This document shows positions 35,821 through 43,063 of a stretch of DNA of 64,000 nucleotides, one piece after another (position 1 is the stretch's first letter; each line of letters opens with the position of its first letter). The position numbers and the translations under genes are program-made. The notes below the pieces were generated by a model, which was not told the origin of the DNA, ran no database searches, and saw only the letters and a list, made by a program, of their open reading frames with translations. The DNA comes from Stenotrophomonas maltophilia (GTDB taxonomy: Bacteria > Pseudomonadota > Gammaproteobacteria > Xanthomonadales > Xanthomonadaceae), in NCBI RefSeq assembly GCF_039555535.1, contig NZ_CP154630.1, positions 819,001 to 883,000 on the forward strand, read 5' to 3'.

Positions 35821-36900
35821 ATGGCCGTAGCGTTGCTGGGGATCAAGGAGACCGTGCCGGGCGAACGGCGCGTGGCGCTGACACCGGAGACCGCGCGCAA
35901 GCTCGGCGCCCTGGGCATCACTGTCTGGTACGAGCCCGGCGCCGGACTGGCCGCGGGTTTCACCGATGCCGCCTATGACGATGCCGGTGCCCGCGCGTTC
36001 GACGCCGCCCGCTGGGCCGAGATCGACATCCTGCTGTGCGTGCAGGCGCCCCCGGCGACGGTACTGCAGCAGCTCAAGCCGGGTGCCACCGTGGTTGGCC
36101 TGTTGACCCCTGCCAGTGATGTGGCCCTGGCGGCACTGGCTGCCGATGACCGCCTGCACCTGTTCCCGCTGCAGCAGCTGCCGCGCACCACCCGTGCGCA
36201 GGCGATGGATGTGCTCAGTTCACAGGCCGGCATGGCCGGTTACAAGGCCGCGTTGATCGCCGCCGAACGCGCACCACGATTCTTCCCGATGCTGACCACC
36301 GCTGCCGGCACCGTGCGTCCGGCCAAGGTGCTGGTGATCGGTGCCGGCGTGGCGGGACTGCAGGCCATTGCCACTGCCCGGCGCCTCGGTGCCCAGGTGG
36401 AAGGCTTCGACGTGCGCCCGGAAACCCGCGAGCAGATCCAGTCGCTGGGCGCCCGTTTCCTCGACCTGGGGGTGAGCGCGGCCGGCGAGGGCGGTTACGC
36501 GCGCGCGTTGACCGATGAGGAGCGAGCCGAGCAGCAGCGCCGCCTGGCCGATCACCTGCGCGGCGTGGATGTGGTGATCTGCACGGCGGCGGTACCGGGG
36601 CGCCCGGCACCCACCATCGTCACTGCGGCGATGGTGGAAGGCATGGCCACTGGCAGCGTGATCGTGGACCTGGCCGCCGAGAGCGGTGGCAACTGCGCAC
36701 TGACCCGGCCAGGGCAATGCATTGAACACCAGGGCGTGACCATCGACGGCCCGCTGGGCCTGGCCAGTCGCGGCGCGACCCAGGCCAGCGAGATGTATGC
36801 GCGCAACCTGCTGAACTTCGTCGCGCTGTTCGTGCGCGAGGGGCAGCTGGCGTTCGACTGGGACGACGAGTTGCTGGCCAAGACACGCTGGCAGGCGTGA
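35821..36900 (+). CDS. pntAA: proton-translocating NAD(P) transhydrogenase, soluble alpha-1 subunit
   Basis: The NAD(H)-binding dI subunit of transhydrogenase, which couples proton flow to hydride transfer from NADH to NADP. The 359-residue protein has the alanine-dehydrogenase-like N-terminus ALLGIKETVPGERRVALTPE, the RQD-loop-type DVLSSQAGMAGYKA, and the nucleotide fold VLVIGAGVAGLQAIATARRLGA. Ending at this point is normal for split alpha subunits. Unusually, the partners pntAB and pntB are not next: they begin at 38474, after three minus-strand genes. Confidence 0.93.
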   Translation: MAVALLGIKETVPGERRVALTPETARKLGALGITVWYEPGAGLAAGFTDAAYDDAGARAFDAARWAEIDILLCVQAPPATVLQQLKPGATVVGLLTPASDVALAALAADDRLHLFPLQQLPRTTRAQAMDVLSSQAGMAGYKAALIAAERAPRFFPMLTTAAGTVRPAKVLVIGAGVAGLQAIATARRLGAQVEGFDVRPETREQIQSLGARFLDLGVSAAGEGGYARALTDEERAEQQRRLADHLRGVDVVICTAAVPGRPAPTIVTAAMVEGMATGSVIVDLAAESGGNCALTRPGQCIEHQGVTIDGPLGLASRGATQASEMYARNLLNFVALFVREGQLAFDWDDELLAKTRWQA

Positions 36901-36916
36901 ACCTGATATGCCTCCT

Positions 36917-36983
36917 GTAGAGCCGAGCCCATGCTCGGCTTGCGCAGGCGCGATAAAGCAGCCGAGCTTGGGCTCGGCTCTAC
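36917..36983. repeat. SMAG-type GTAG inverted dimer
   Basis: GTAGAGCCGAGCCCATGCTCGGCT faces AGCCGAGCTTGGGCTCGGCTCTAC in the gap between the convergent pntAA and DUF3106 genes, a likely place for bidirectional termination. Confidence 0.88.
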
Positions 36984-37002
36984 AAAGGGTTGAACGCTGC
37001 CT

Positions 37003-37464
37003 TTACCGCGGCTTGGCCGGCGGCGGGTTGTCGCGCACCCAGTCCTTGCGCTGTTCCGGCGTCATCTGCGACCAGCGCTCACGCAGGGCGTCGCGCTGCG
37101 CCGGTGGCATGTCGCGCATCTGACCGAACAGTGCCCGGGCCTGCTCACGCTGTTCCGGGCTCATGTGCTCGAAGCGGCGCAGACCACGGCGCGCCTTGTC
37201 ACGTTCCTCCGGGCTCATCGATTGCCAGCGCTGGCCGTGCGACAGCATGCGTTGGCGCTGGCTGGCATCGGCGCTGTTCCAGCGGTCGCGCAGCGGTGCC
37301 AGCAGCGATTCGCGCTGGGCTTCACTCAGCTGTTCCCACGCCGGCAGCGGTGCGGCCGGTACAGGACGTGGGGCCGCAGCGGGTGCAGCAGTCTGCGCCA
37401 GCGCGGGGACGGCCGGCAGCAGCGACAGGGTCAACAGCAGCGGCAGCAGGTTGAATCGGGGCAT
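37003..37464 (-). CDS. secreted DUF3106 protein
   Basis: A 153-residue protein with a signal peptide (RFNLLPLLLTLSLLPAVPALA, cleavage before QT) and a mature region of repeated helix units containing MSPEERDKARRGL, MSPEQREQARALF, MPPAQRDAL and MTPEQRKDW. This is the pattern of DUF3106, related to CpxP/Spy-like periplasmic 'LTPEQ' repeat proteins. A role as periplasmic stress sensor or chaperone is inference. It is 3 bases from the upstream gene and likely the third cistron of the sigma-factor operon. Confidence 0.83.
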   Translation of the reverse strand: MPRFNLLPLLLTLSLLPAVPALAQTAAPAAAPRPVPAAPLPAWEQLSEAQRESLLAPLRDRWNSADASQRQRMLSHGQRWQSMSPEERDKARRGLRRFEHMSPEQREQARALFGQMRDMPPAQRDALRERWSQMTPEQRKDWVRDNPPPAKPR

Positions 37465-37467
37465 GGT

Positions 37468-37794
37468 TCACTCCATCGCCAGGTCGGTATCGCCCAGCCA
37501 CAGGTACAGATCGGGATTTTCGTCATATAGCGTGCTGTTGTCTTCTACCGAGGCCAGCACCGGGGCCGGCGCTGGGCCCGACAGGGGGCTGTGGCCGCTG
37601 AACTGCAGGCCGATACCCAGTGCCACCACCAGCGAACAGGCGCTGGCCAGCCACCAGCGCAGGCGCCCGTGCCGGGCCGCGCTGGCGCCGTGGCGGGCCT
37701 GGCGCAGCTGTGCCAGCGTGGCCGGCGACAGTGCCTGCAGCGACTGCGCGTGCAGGCTGCGCAGGATGTCATCGGAGGGCAGGGAGCGGTTCAC
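37468..37794 (-). CDS. putative anti-sigma-factor-like single-span membrane protein
   Basis: A 108-residue protein with a cytoplasmic N-terminal helical segment (MNRSLPSDDILRSLHAQSLQALSPATLAQLRQARHG, written here in two parts by its features: ILRSLHAQS and ATLAQLRQARHG), one transmembrane helix (WWLASACSLVVALGIGLQF) and a periplasmic tail rich in acidic residues. Its GTG start overlaps the sigma-factor stop. Size, topology and position immediately after an ECF sigma gene suggest an anti-sigma factor. There is no ZAS zinc motif, so the assignment depends on context. DUF3619-like proteins have a similar layout. Confidence 0.6.
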   Translation of the reverse strand: MNRSLPSDDILRSLHAQSLQALSPATLAQLRQARHGASAARHGRLRWWLASACSLVVALGIGLQFSGHSPLSGPAPAPVLASVEDNSTLYDENPDLYLWLGDTDLAME

Positions 37795-38375
37795 GGGTGG
37801 GTCTCCAGGTAGTCCTGCAGCGCCTGCCGGGCGCGTGCCAGATGGGTTTTTACCGCGCCTTCGCTGCAGCCCATGGCGCGGGCGGTGGTGGCCCCGTCCA
37901 GGTCCTGCAGCACGCGCAGGGTGAAGGCTTCTCGCTGGCGGGCGGGCAGGGTACGCAGTGCCTGCACCAGCTGCTGGTACTGCTGGCGCTGTTCGTGCGC
38001 CTGCGCCGGGTCCGGGCCGGGATCGGCCCAGTCGATCCCGCCACCGTCGGCATCCTGGTTGTCGCGCCAGAACGGCAGGCGGAAACGGCGTCGACGCTGC
38101 AGGTCGATCACGCGCCGGCGCAGGATGCTCCAGAACAGCGGCGCCCATTCGGCGGCCGGCTTGTCGGCGTAGTCCAGCATGCGCATCAGGGCGTCCTGCA
38201 CCGCGTCCATGGCGTCGTCGCGCTGGCGCAGGCCGGCCTCAGCGAAGCGGAATGCGCGCGGGCCGACGCTGGCCAGGAACACTTCCAGCGACGCCGGCAG
38301 GGCATCGGTCTCGGCGCTCGGGGGGACAGGGCTGCTCACCAGCACAGGGTACGGTTCCTCGCTCGGGGTCACCAT
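37791..38375 (-). CDS. RNA polymerase sigma factor, ECF subfamily
   Basis: A 194-residue ECF sigma factor. Region 2 is seen in RQRDDAMDAVQDALMRMLDYA and FWSILRRRVIDLQRRRR. Region 4 is LPARQREAFTLRVLQDL, then TTARAMGCSEGAVKTHLARARQALQ, which is the -35-recognition helix-turn-helix. The ATG at 38375 is preferred to an in-frame TTG two codons earlier. It starts a minus-strand unit with a putative anti-sigma and a DUF3106 protein, inserted between pntAA and pntAB. Its targets are unknown. Confidence 0.9.
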   Translation of the reverse strand: MVTPSEEPYPVLVSSPVPPSAETDALPASLEVFLASVGPRAFRFAEAGLRQRDDAMDAVQDALMRMLDYADKPAAEWAPLFWSILRRRVIDLQRRRRFRLPFWRDNQDADGGGIDWADPGPDPAQAHEQRQQYQQLVQALRTLPARQREAFTLRVLQDLDGATTARAMGCSEGAVKTHLARARQALQDYLETHP

Positions 38376-38473
38376 CGACAACGCGTGAGCGCGGCTTCGG
38401 TTGACCGTGGGCGCGCGCCGGGTTCAGCCCGTGGTTATGATGGGCCGACGAAGACAGAGCGGGAGCGTTGCCA

Positions 38474-38794
38474 GTGAGTGACGGGTTCGTGGCGCTGTAC
38501 ATCTTCATGCTGGCGGCCATCGCCGGCCACGTGATCATTTCGCCGGTGCCGGTGATCCTGCATACCCCGCTGATGTCGGGTTCCAACTTCATCCACGGCA
38601 TCGTGCTGATCGGCGCGATGGTGGTGCTGGGGCACGCGCAGACGCCACTGGAAAAGGCGCTGGGCTTCCTCGCCGTGGTGCTGGGTGCCGGCAACGCTGC
38701 CGGTGGGTACGTGGTCACCGCGCGCATGCTGGAAATGTTCAAGCCGAGCGCGCCCAAGGGTGCCAAGGACGAACCGAAGGAGCCGCAGGCTTGA
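38474..38794 (+). CDS. pntAB: NAD(P) transhydrogenase, membrane alpha-2 subunit
   Basis: A 106-residue membrane protein with three or four hydrophobic helices (FVALYIFMLAAIAGHVIISPV, ILIGAMVVLGHAQ-type stretch, AVVLGAGNAAGGYVVTARML), matching the dII alpha-2 subunit of split transhydrogenases. The GTG at 38474 is chosen because CGGGAG lies 8 bases upstream; an in-frame TTG at 38468 is too close to it. The stop TGA overlaps the pntB start. Its natural partner pntAA is 1.6 kb upstream, beyond opposing genes, so this pair needs its own promoter. Confidence 0.92.
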   Translation: MSDGFVALYIFMLAAIAGHVIISPVPVILHTPLMSGSNFIHGIVLIGAMVVLGHAQTPLEKALGFLAVVLGAGNAAGGYVVTARMLEMFKPSAPKGAKDEPKEPQA

Positions 38795-40251
38795 ACATCA
38801 GTACCGTCGAACTGCTCGACTGGCTGGTCAAGGCCAGCTACCTCGTCGCCGCCACGCTGTTCCTGCTCGGCCTGCAGCGGATGGCCTCGCCGCTGACCGC
38901 GCGCAGCGGCATCCGCTGGGCCGGGCTGGGCATGCTGCTGGCTACGGCGGCAACCTTCTTCCTGCCCGAACTGCACAACGTGCCGCTGATCCTGGTGGCG
39001 CTGCTGCTTGGCGCGGGCCTGGCCTGGTGGTCGGCCGGCAAGGTCGCCATCACCGACATGCCGCAGATGGTGGCGCTGTACAACGGCATGGGCGGCGGCT
39101 CGGCGGCGGCCATCGGCGCGGTGGAACTGCTGCGCTATTCCTTCCTGGCCCACCGCGATACCAGCCACTGGAGCGCGCAGGCGCTGGCCGACCTGGCCGC
39201 GCGCCAGCCATCGGGCACGGTGCTGCTGCTGGCGGTGGTCGGCGCGGCGATCGGCGCGGTGTCGCTGTCCGGCTCGGTGATCGCCTGGGCCAAGCTGGAT
39301 GGACGGCTGGACAAGCGCGTGACCTGGCCCGGCCAGCAGGTGATGAATCTGCTGGTGGCGCTGGCGGTGGTGGTGCTGGCGATCATCGCGGCCAGCACGC
39401 TCAGTAGCTGGTCCATCGTCGCCTTCTTCGTGCTGGCACTGGCGCTGGGCGTGCTGATGACGCTGCCGATCGGCGGTGCCGACATGCCGGTGGTGATCTC
39501 GCTGTACAACGCGTTCACCGGCCTGGCGGTGTCGTTCGAAGGCTATGTGCTGGGCAACGAGGCGCTGATCATCGCCGGCATGATGGTTGGCGCGGCTGGC
39601 ATCCTGCTGACCCGGTTGATGGCCAAGGCGATGAACCGTCCGATCCGCAACGTGCTGTTCTCCAACTTCGGCGGTGGTGCCGGTGGCGAAGGGCAGGCGA
39701 TCAGCGGCTCGCAGAAGCCGATCGAAGCGGCCGACGTCGCCGCGATGATGGCCTTTGCCGAGCGCGTGGTGATCGTGCCCGGCTACGGCATGGCCGTGGC
39801 GCAGGCGCAGCACAAGATATGGGAACTGGCGCAGCGGCTGGGCCAGCGTGGGGTCAAGGTGAAGTTCGCGATCCACCCGGTGGCGGGGCGCATGCCCGGG
39901 CACATGAACGTGCTGCTGGCCGAGGCGGGCGTGCCCTACGACCTGATCGCCGACATGGACGACATCAACCCGGAGTTCGCCAACACCGACGTGGTGCTGG
40001 TGATCGGCGCCAACGACGTGGTCAATCCGGTCGCACGCACCGATCCGGCCAGCCCGATCTACGGCATGCCGGTGCTGGACGTGGTCAATGCGCGCAACGT
40101 GGTGGTGATCAAGCGCGGCAAGGGCACCGGCTTTGCCGGCATCGAGAATGCGCTGTTCTATGCCGACAACACCCGCATGCTGTACGGCGACGGTGCCGAA
40201 GCGGCGGCCTCGCTGGTCAGTGAGTTGAAGGCGCTCGACGGCGGGCATTGA
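38791..40251 (+). CDS. pntB: NAD(P) transhydrogenase beta subunit
   Basis: A 486-residue protein: about nine hydrophobic helices (dII) followed by the cytoplasmic NADP-binding dIII domain from around residue 310, with VVIVPGYGMAVAQAQH, VKFAIHPVAGRMPGHMNVLLAEA and NTDVVLVIGANDVVNP. The start is TTG, overlapping the pntAB stop as TTGA, with GGAG about 10 bases upstream. No in-frame ATG precedes helix 1. Together with PntAA and PntAB it forms the NADPH-generating transhydrogenase of the inner membrane. Confidence 0.95.
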   Translation: MNISTVELLDWLVKASYLVAATLFLLGLQRMASPLTARSGIRWAGLGMLLATAATFFLPELHNVPLILVALLLGAGLAWWSAGKVAITDMPQMVALYNGMGGGSAAAIGAVELLRYSFLAHRDTSHWSAQALADLAARQPSGTVLLLAVVGAAIGAVSLSGSVIAWAKLDGRLDKRVTWPGQQVMNLLVALAVVVLAIIAASTLSSWSIVAFFVLALALGVLMTLPIGGADMPVVISLYNAFTGLAVSFEGYVLGNEALIIAGMMVGAAGILLTRLMAKAMNRPIRNVLFSNFGGGAGGEGQAISGSQKPIEAADVAAMMAFAERVVIVPGYGMAVAQAQHKIWELAQRLGQRGVKVKFAIHPVAGRMPGHMNVLLAEAGVPYDLIADMDDINPEFANTDVVLVIGANDVVNPVARTDPASPIYGMPVLDVVNARNVVVIKRGKGTGFAGIENALFYADNTRMLYGDGAEAAASLVSELKALDGGH

Positions 40252-40256
40252 GATCC

Positions 40257-40295
40257 GGGGTCGGATCCCTTTCCACAGGAAAGGGCTCTGACCCC
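40257..40295. repeat. GGGGTCAGATCC-type palindrome, copy 2
   Basis: GGGGTCGGATCCCTTTCC pairs with GGAAAGGGCTCTGACCCC around a short centre, directly after pntB. One stem base differs from copy 1 at 27034. Confidence 0.8.
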
Positions 40296-40308
40296 ATATG
40301 CGCAGTCT

Positions 40309-40332
40309 CATCCACGCGTGGCGTGGATCTAC
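40309..40332 (-). repeat. SMAG-type palindrome with ATCCACGC stem, single unit
   Basis: CATCCACGCGTGGCGTGGATCTAC, ending in CTAC. It is the same stem type as 27092-27154 and 48717-48806. Confidence 0.8.
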
Positions 40333-40366
40333 CCGGGAAGCACAACGCGCACGGGGGCCATCGCGC

Positions 40367-40786
40367 TCAGCGCGCCAGCCAGGCGCCCACGGCCACGCCC
40401 AGCGCCAGCCACAGCCATTCCATGGCGCCATTGGCCAGGGTGATCAGGGTCCAGGCCAGGTGCGGGCCCATGCGCAGGCTGGCGTCCCATAGGTCCAGGC
40501 CGATCGAGCCGCCCATCCAGGCGCTGGCGATGGTCCAGTTGGCCACGGCGGCCACCAGCAGGGTGCCCAGCACGACCAGCGCGATGCGCAGCCGGCCCGG
40601 GCCCAGCGTACCCATGCGCAGCATGAACACCAGTTCCAGGGCGGTCAGTACCGCCATCCAGCCGACCTGCCGGCCGGTCATCAGTGCCAGCACCATCCAG
40701 GCAAGGGGAGCAACAACCAGGCCCAGCAACAGCATGATGGGCCAGAGCCAGGTGACGGTCCTGGCACGCGCGGCATTGGAGGACAT
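40367..40786 (-). CDS. uncharacterised small membrane protein
   Basis: A 139-residue protein with four hydrophobic helices (WLWPIMLLLGLVVAPLAWMV, MAVLTALELVFML, LRIALVVLGTLLVAAVANW, MEWLWLALGVAVGAW). The start MSSNAARART is preceded by GGGAG 5 bases upstream; longer starts are not supported. I do not recognise a family. It is convergent with pntB and divergent from sufT, hence probably monocistronic. Confidence 0.7.
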   Translation of the reverse strand: MSSNAARARTVTWLWPIMLLLGLVVAPLAWMVLALMTGRQVGWMAVLTALELVFMLRMGTLGPGRLRIALVVLGTLLVAAVANWTIASAWMGGSIGLDLWDASLRMGPHLAWTLITLANGAMEWLWLALGVAVGAWLAR

Positions 40787-40907
40787 CGAAGCTCCCTGAA
40801 GATCACCCACAGGATACTGTGGTTTGCGGCGGTGCACCGGCGGTGCCGGGGCGGCTGGGCTAGAATGCCGTCTTGCGTGGCCTGGCCACGGCCCCATATC
40901 GGTCCCC

Positions 40908-41459
40908 ATGTATTCCCGTAGCAGCGAACCTGTCCACTTCGAACGCGATTGCGAGGCCGTGATGGTCCCGCAGGGCGATACCGTGACCCTGCCCGCCGGC
41001 AGCTATGGGTACATCACCCAGGCGCTGGGCGGCAGTTATTCGGTGTTCGTCGAGGGCAACCTGTTCCGCATTGCTGGCAAGGACGGCGACGCCATCGGCA
41101 AGGAGGCACCGGCACCGCTCGAACTGCCTGCCGATGCCACCGATGAACAGGTGGAACAGCTGGTGTGGCAGCAGCTGCGCACCTGCTTTGACCCGGAAAT
41201 TCCGGTGAACATCGTCGAACTGGGCCTGGTCTACGAGGTCGAGATCAAGCACCTGGACGAAGGCCAGCGCGAGATCGACGTGAAGATGACCCTGACCGCA
41301 CCGGGCTGCGGCATGGGCGACATCCTGGTCGACGACGTGCGCAGCAAGCTTGAAATGATCCCGACGGTGGCCGAGGCCGACGTCGACCTGGTGTTCGACC
41401 CGCCGTGGAACCAGCACATGATGTCCGAGGCGGCCCGGCTCGAGACCGGCATGCTTTGA
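40908..41459 (+). CDS. sufT: SufT-like Fe-S cluster maturation protein (DUF59/MIP18 family)
   Basis: A 183-residue protein with an N-terminal beta-rich extension (AVMVPQGDTVTLPAGSYGYI) and a C-terminal DUF59 domain containing CFDPEIPVNIVELGLVYEVE, then TAPGCGMGDILVDDVRSKL and the FDPPWNQHMMSEAARLETG end. The extension plus DUF59 is the SufT arrangement; SufT assists Fe-S protein maturation and is not always near the suf operon. No sufBCDS genes are in the window. The ATG at 40908 is the first that gives the family N-terminus. Confidence 0.88.
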   Translation: MYSRSSEPVHFERDCEAVMVPQGDTVTLPAGSYGYITQALGGSYSVFVEGNLFRIAGKDGDAIGKEAPAPLELPADATDEQVEQLVWQQLRTCFDPEIPVNIVELGLVYEVEIKHLDEGQREIDVKMTLTAPGCGMGDILVDDVRSKLEMIPTVAEADVDLVFDPPWNQHMMSEAARLETGML

Positions 41460-41462
41460 CCC

Positions 41463-41494
41463 AGGGCCCGCAGTTACGCGGGCCCGGCACTACC
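41463..41494 (-). repeat. GTAG-type palindrome, GGGCCCGC stem
   Basis: GGGCCCGCAGTTACGCGGGCCC followed by GGCACTAC, ending in CTAC, in the sufT-ilvE gap. Another stem variant of the GTAG-ended class. Confidence 0.65.
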
Positions 41495-41518
41495 CGCAAC
41501 CAGAACAGGAATCCTCCG

Positions 41519-42613
41519 GTGTCCCAGTCCATTCCCAGCTTCGCCGTCACCCGTTCGGACCACCCGCGCAGCGCTGAAGAGCGCGCCCAGATCCTGGAAA
41601 AGCCGGGCTTCGGCCTGCACTTCACCGATCACATGGTGGAAGTGCGCTGGGACAAGGACGCCGGCTGGCACAACGCCAACGTGCGTGCCTACGGCCCGCT
41701 GCAGCTGGACCCGGCCGCGGCCGTGCTGCACTACGGCCAGGAAATCTTCGAAGGCATCAAGGCCTACCGCCATGCCGATGGCTCGATCTGGACCTTCCGC
41801 CCGGATGCCAATGGCCGTCGCCTGCAGCGTTCGGCACAGCGCCTGGCGCTGCCGGAACTGCCGGTGGAGATCTTCGTCGAATCGCTGAAGCAGCTGATCG
41901 CCGTGGACAGCGCCTGGGTGCCGTCGGCCGATGAGTCGAGCCTGTACTTCCGTCCGTTCATGATCGGCGACGAAGCCTTCCTCGGCGTGCGCGGCGCGCA
42001 CAAGGCCGGCTACTACGTCATCGCCAGCCCGGCCGGCCCGTACTTCGCCAAGGGCGTTGCCCCGGTGTCGATCTGGCTGTCCACCGAATACGCGCGTGCG
42101 GCCAAGGGCGGCACCGGCGCCGCCAAGTGCGGTGGCAATTACGCCGCCTCGCTGCTGCCGCAGCAGAAGGCGCAGGCGCAGGGCTGTTCGCAGGTGCTGT
42201 TCCTGGACCCGGTCGAAGGCAAGTACCTGGAAGAACTGGGCGGCATGAACGTCTTCCTGGTCTACAAGGACGGCACCCTGGTCACCCCGGAACTGTCTGG
42301 CAGCATCCTGGAAGGCATCACCCGCGAGAGCATCCTGCAGCTGGCGCGCGACCGTGGCATGAAGGTCGAAGAGCGCAAGGTCACCATCGATGAGTGGAAG
42401 CAGGGCGTGACCTCCGGCGATATCGCCGAAGTGTTCGCCTGCGGTACCGCGGCGGTGGTCACCCCGATCGGCCAGCTGAAGGGCGAGGGCTTCTCGGTCG
42501 GCGACATCAACGCCCCGGCCGGCGAAGTGACCATGTCGCTGCGCAAGGAACTGACCGACATCCAGTACGGCCGCCTGCCGGACCGCCACAACTGGCTGGT
42601 CAAGCTGGGCTGA
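41519..42613 (+). CDS. ilvE: branched-chain amino acid aminotransferase
   Basis: Catalyses the last step of valine, leucine and isoleucine synthesis and the first of their breakdown, with pyridoxal phosphate. The 364-residue protein is of the eukaryotic-like subgroup: FGLHFTDHMVEVRWDKDAGW, YGQEIFEGIKAYRHADGSIW, the PLP lysine in AAKCGGNYAAS, and EELGGMNVFLVYKDGT. The start is GTG (VSQSIPSF) with CAGGAA about 8 bases upstream; no suitable ATG lies near. A terminator at 42664 follows. Confidence 0.95.
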   Translation: MSQSIPSFAVTRSDHPRSAEERAQILEKPGFGLHFTDHMVEVRWDKDAGWHNANVRAYGPLQLDPAAAVLHYGQEIFEGIKAYRHADGSIWTFRPDANGRRLQRSAQRLALPELPVEIFVESLKQLIAVDSAWVPSADESSLYFRPFMIGDEAFLGVRGAHKAGYYVIASPAGPYFAKGVAPVSIWLSTEYARAAKGGTGAAKCGGNYAASLLPQQKAQAQGCSQVLFLDPVEGKYLEELGGMNVFLVYKDGTLVTPELSGSILEGITRESILQLARDRGMKVEERKVTIDEWKQGVTSGDIAEVFACGTAAVVTPIGQLKGEGFSVGDINAPAGEVTMSLRKELTDIQYGRLPDRHNWLVKLG

Positions 42614-42629
42614 TCGTCCGCGGTCAACT

Positions 42630-42653
42630 GTAGAGCCGAGCCCACGCTCGGCT
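42630..42653 (+). repeat. SMAG-type GTAG palindrome, single unit
   Basis: GTAGAGCCGAGCCCACGCTCGGCT, one unit just upstream of the ilvE terminator. Confidence 0.85.
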
Positions 42654-42663
42654 GATTTTCCGG

Positions 42664-42690
42664 AAAGCCCGTCCCCGTGACGGGCTTTCT
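42664..42690 (+). terminator. Rho-independent terminator of ilvE
   Basis: A 10-bp stem (AAAGCCCGTC / GACGGGCTTT) with a CCCGT loop and TTTCT at the 3' side, 51 bases after the ilvE stop. Confidence 0.8.
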
Positions 42691-42703
42691 GCGTTATGGG
42701 CCT

Positions 42704-42743
42704 GGGGTCAGATCCCTTTTCCATAGGAAAAGGATCTGACCCC
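42704..42743. repeat. GGGGTCAGATCC-type palindrome, copy 3
   Basis: GGGGTCAGATCCCTTTTCC / GGAAAAGGATCTGACCCC: arms complementary except for a single position, centre about 3 bases. It is the most regular of the three copies. The following 320 bases to the protease start contain no gene. A TTGACC hexamer at about 42846 is the only promoter-like word that stands out. Confidence 0.8.
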
Positions 42744-43063
42744 GAAACAGCGGACGCCGATGTCGGCAAAGTCATTCCAGGACACGTGACGACCCAGTCA
42801 GGTCTGTGCAGGACACGAGAAAGTTCCTTCACCTTCACAAACCCTTGACCCGAAAAGTCTCAGAACGAACATTTCATCTTGCTGAAAAGACGCTGAAAAT
42901 CTTGTGGTGTCCGGTTTCGGCCATTAGCGTCATCTGCACGGCGGATCGTTAGGGGGATCCGCTGACTCACCGGACTTCGAACCTCGCCAATGCAAGCCAG
43001 CCCATGGTTCGGGCCGGTGCTTCTGCCGATTCCGGCATTCACACCACAAGAAAGGGAAATACG

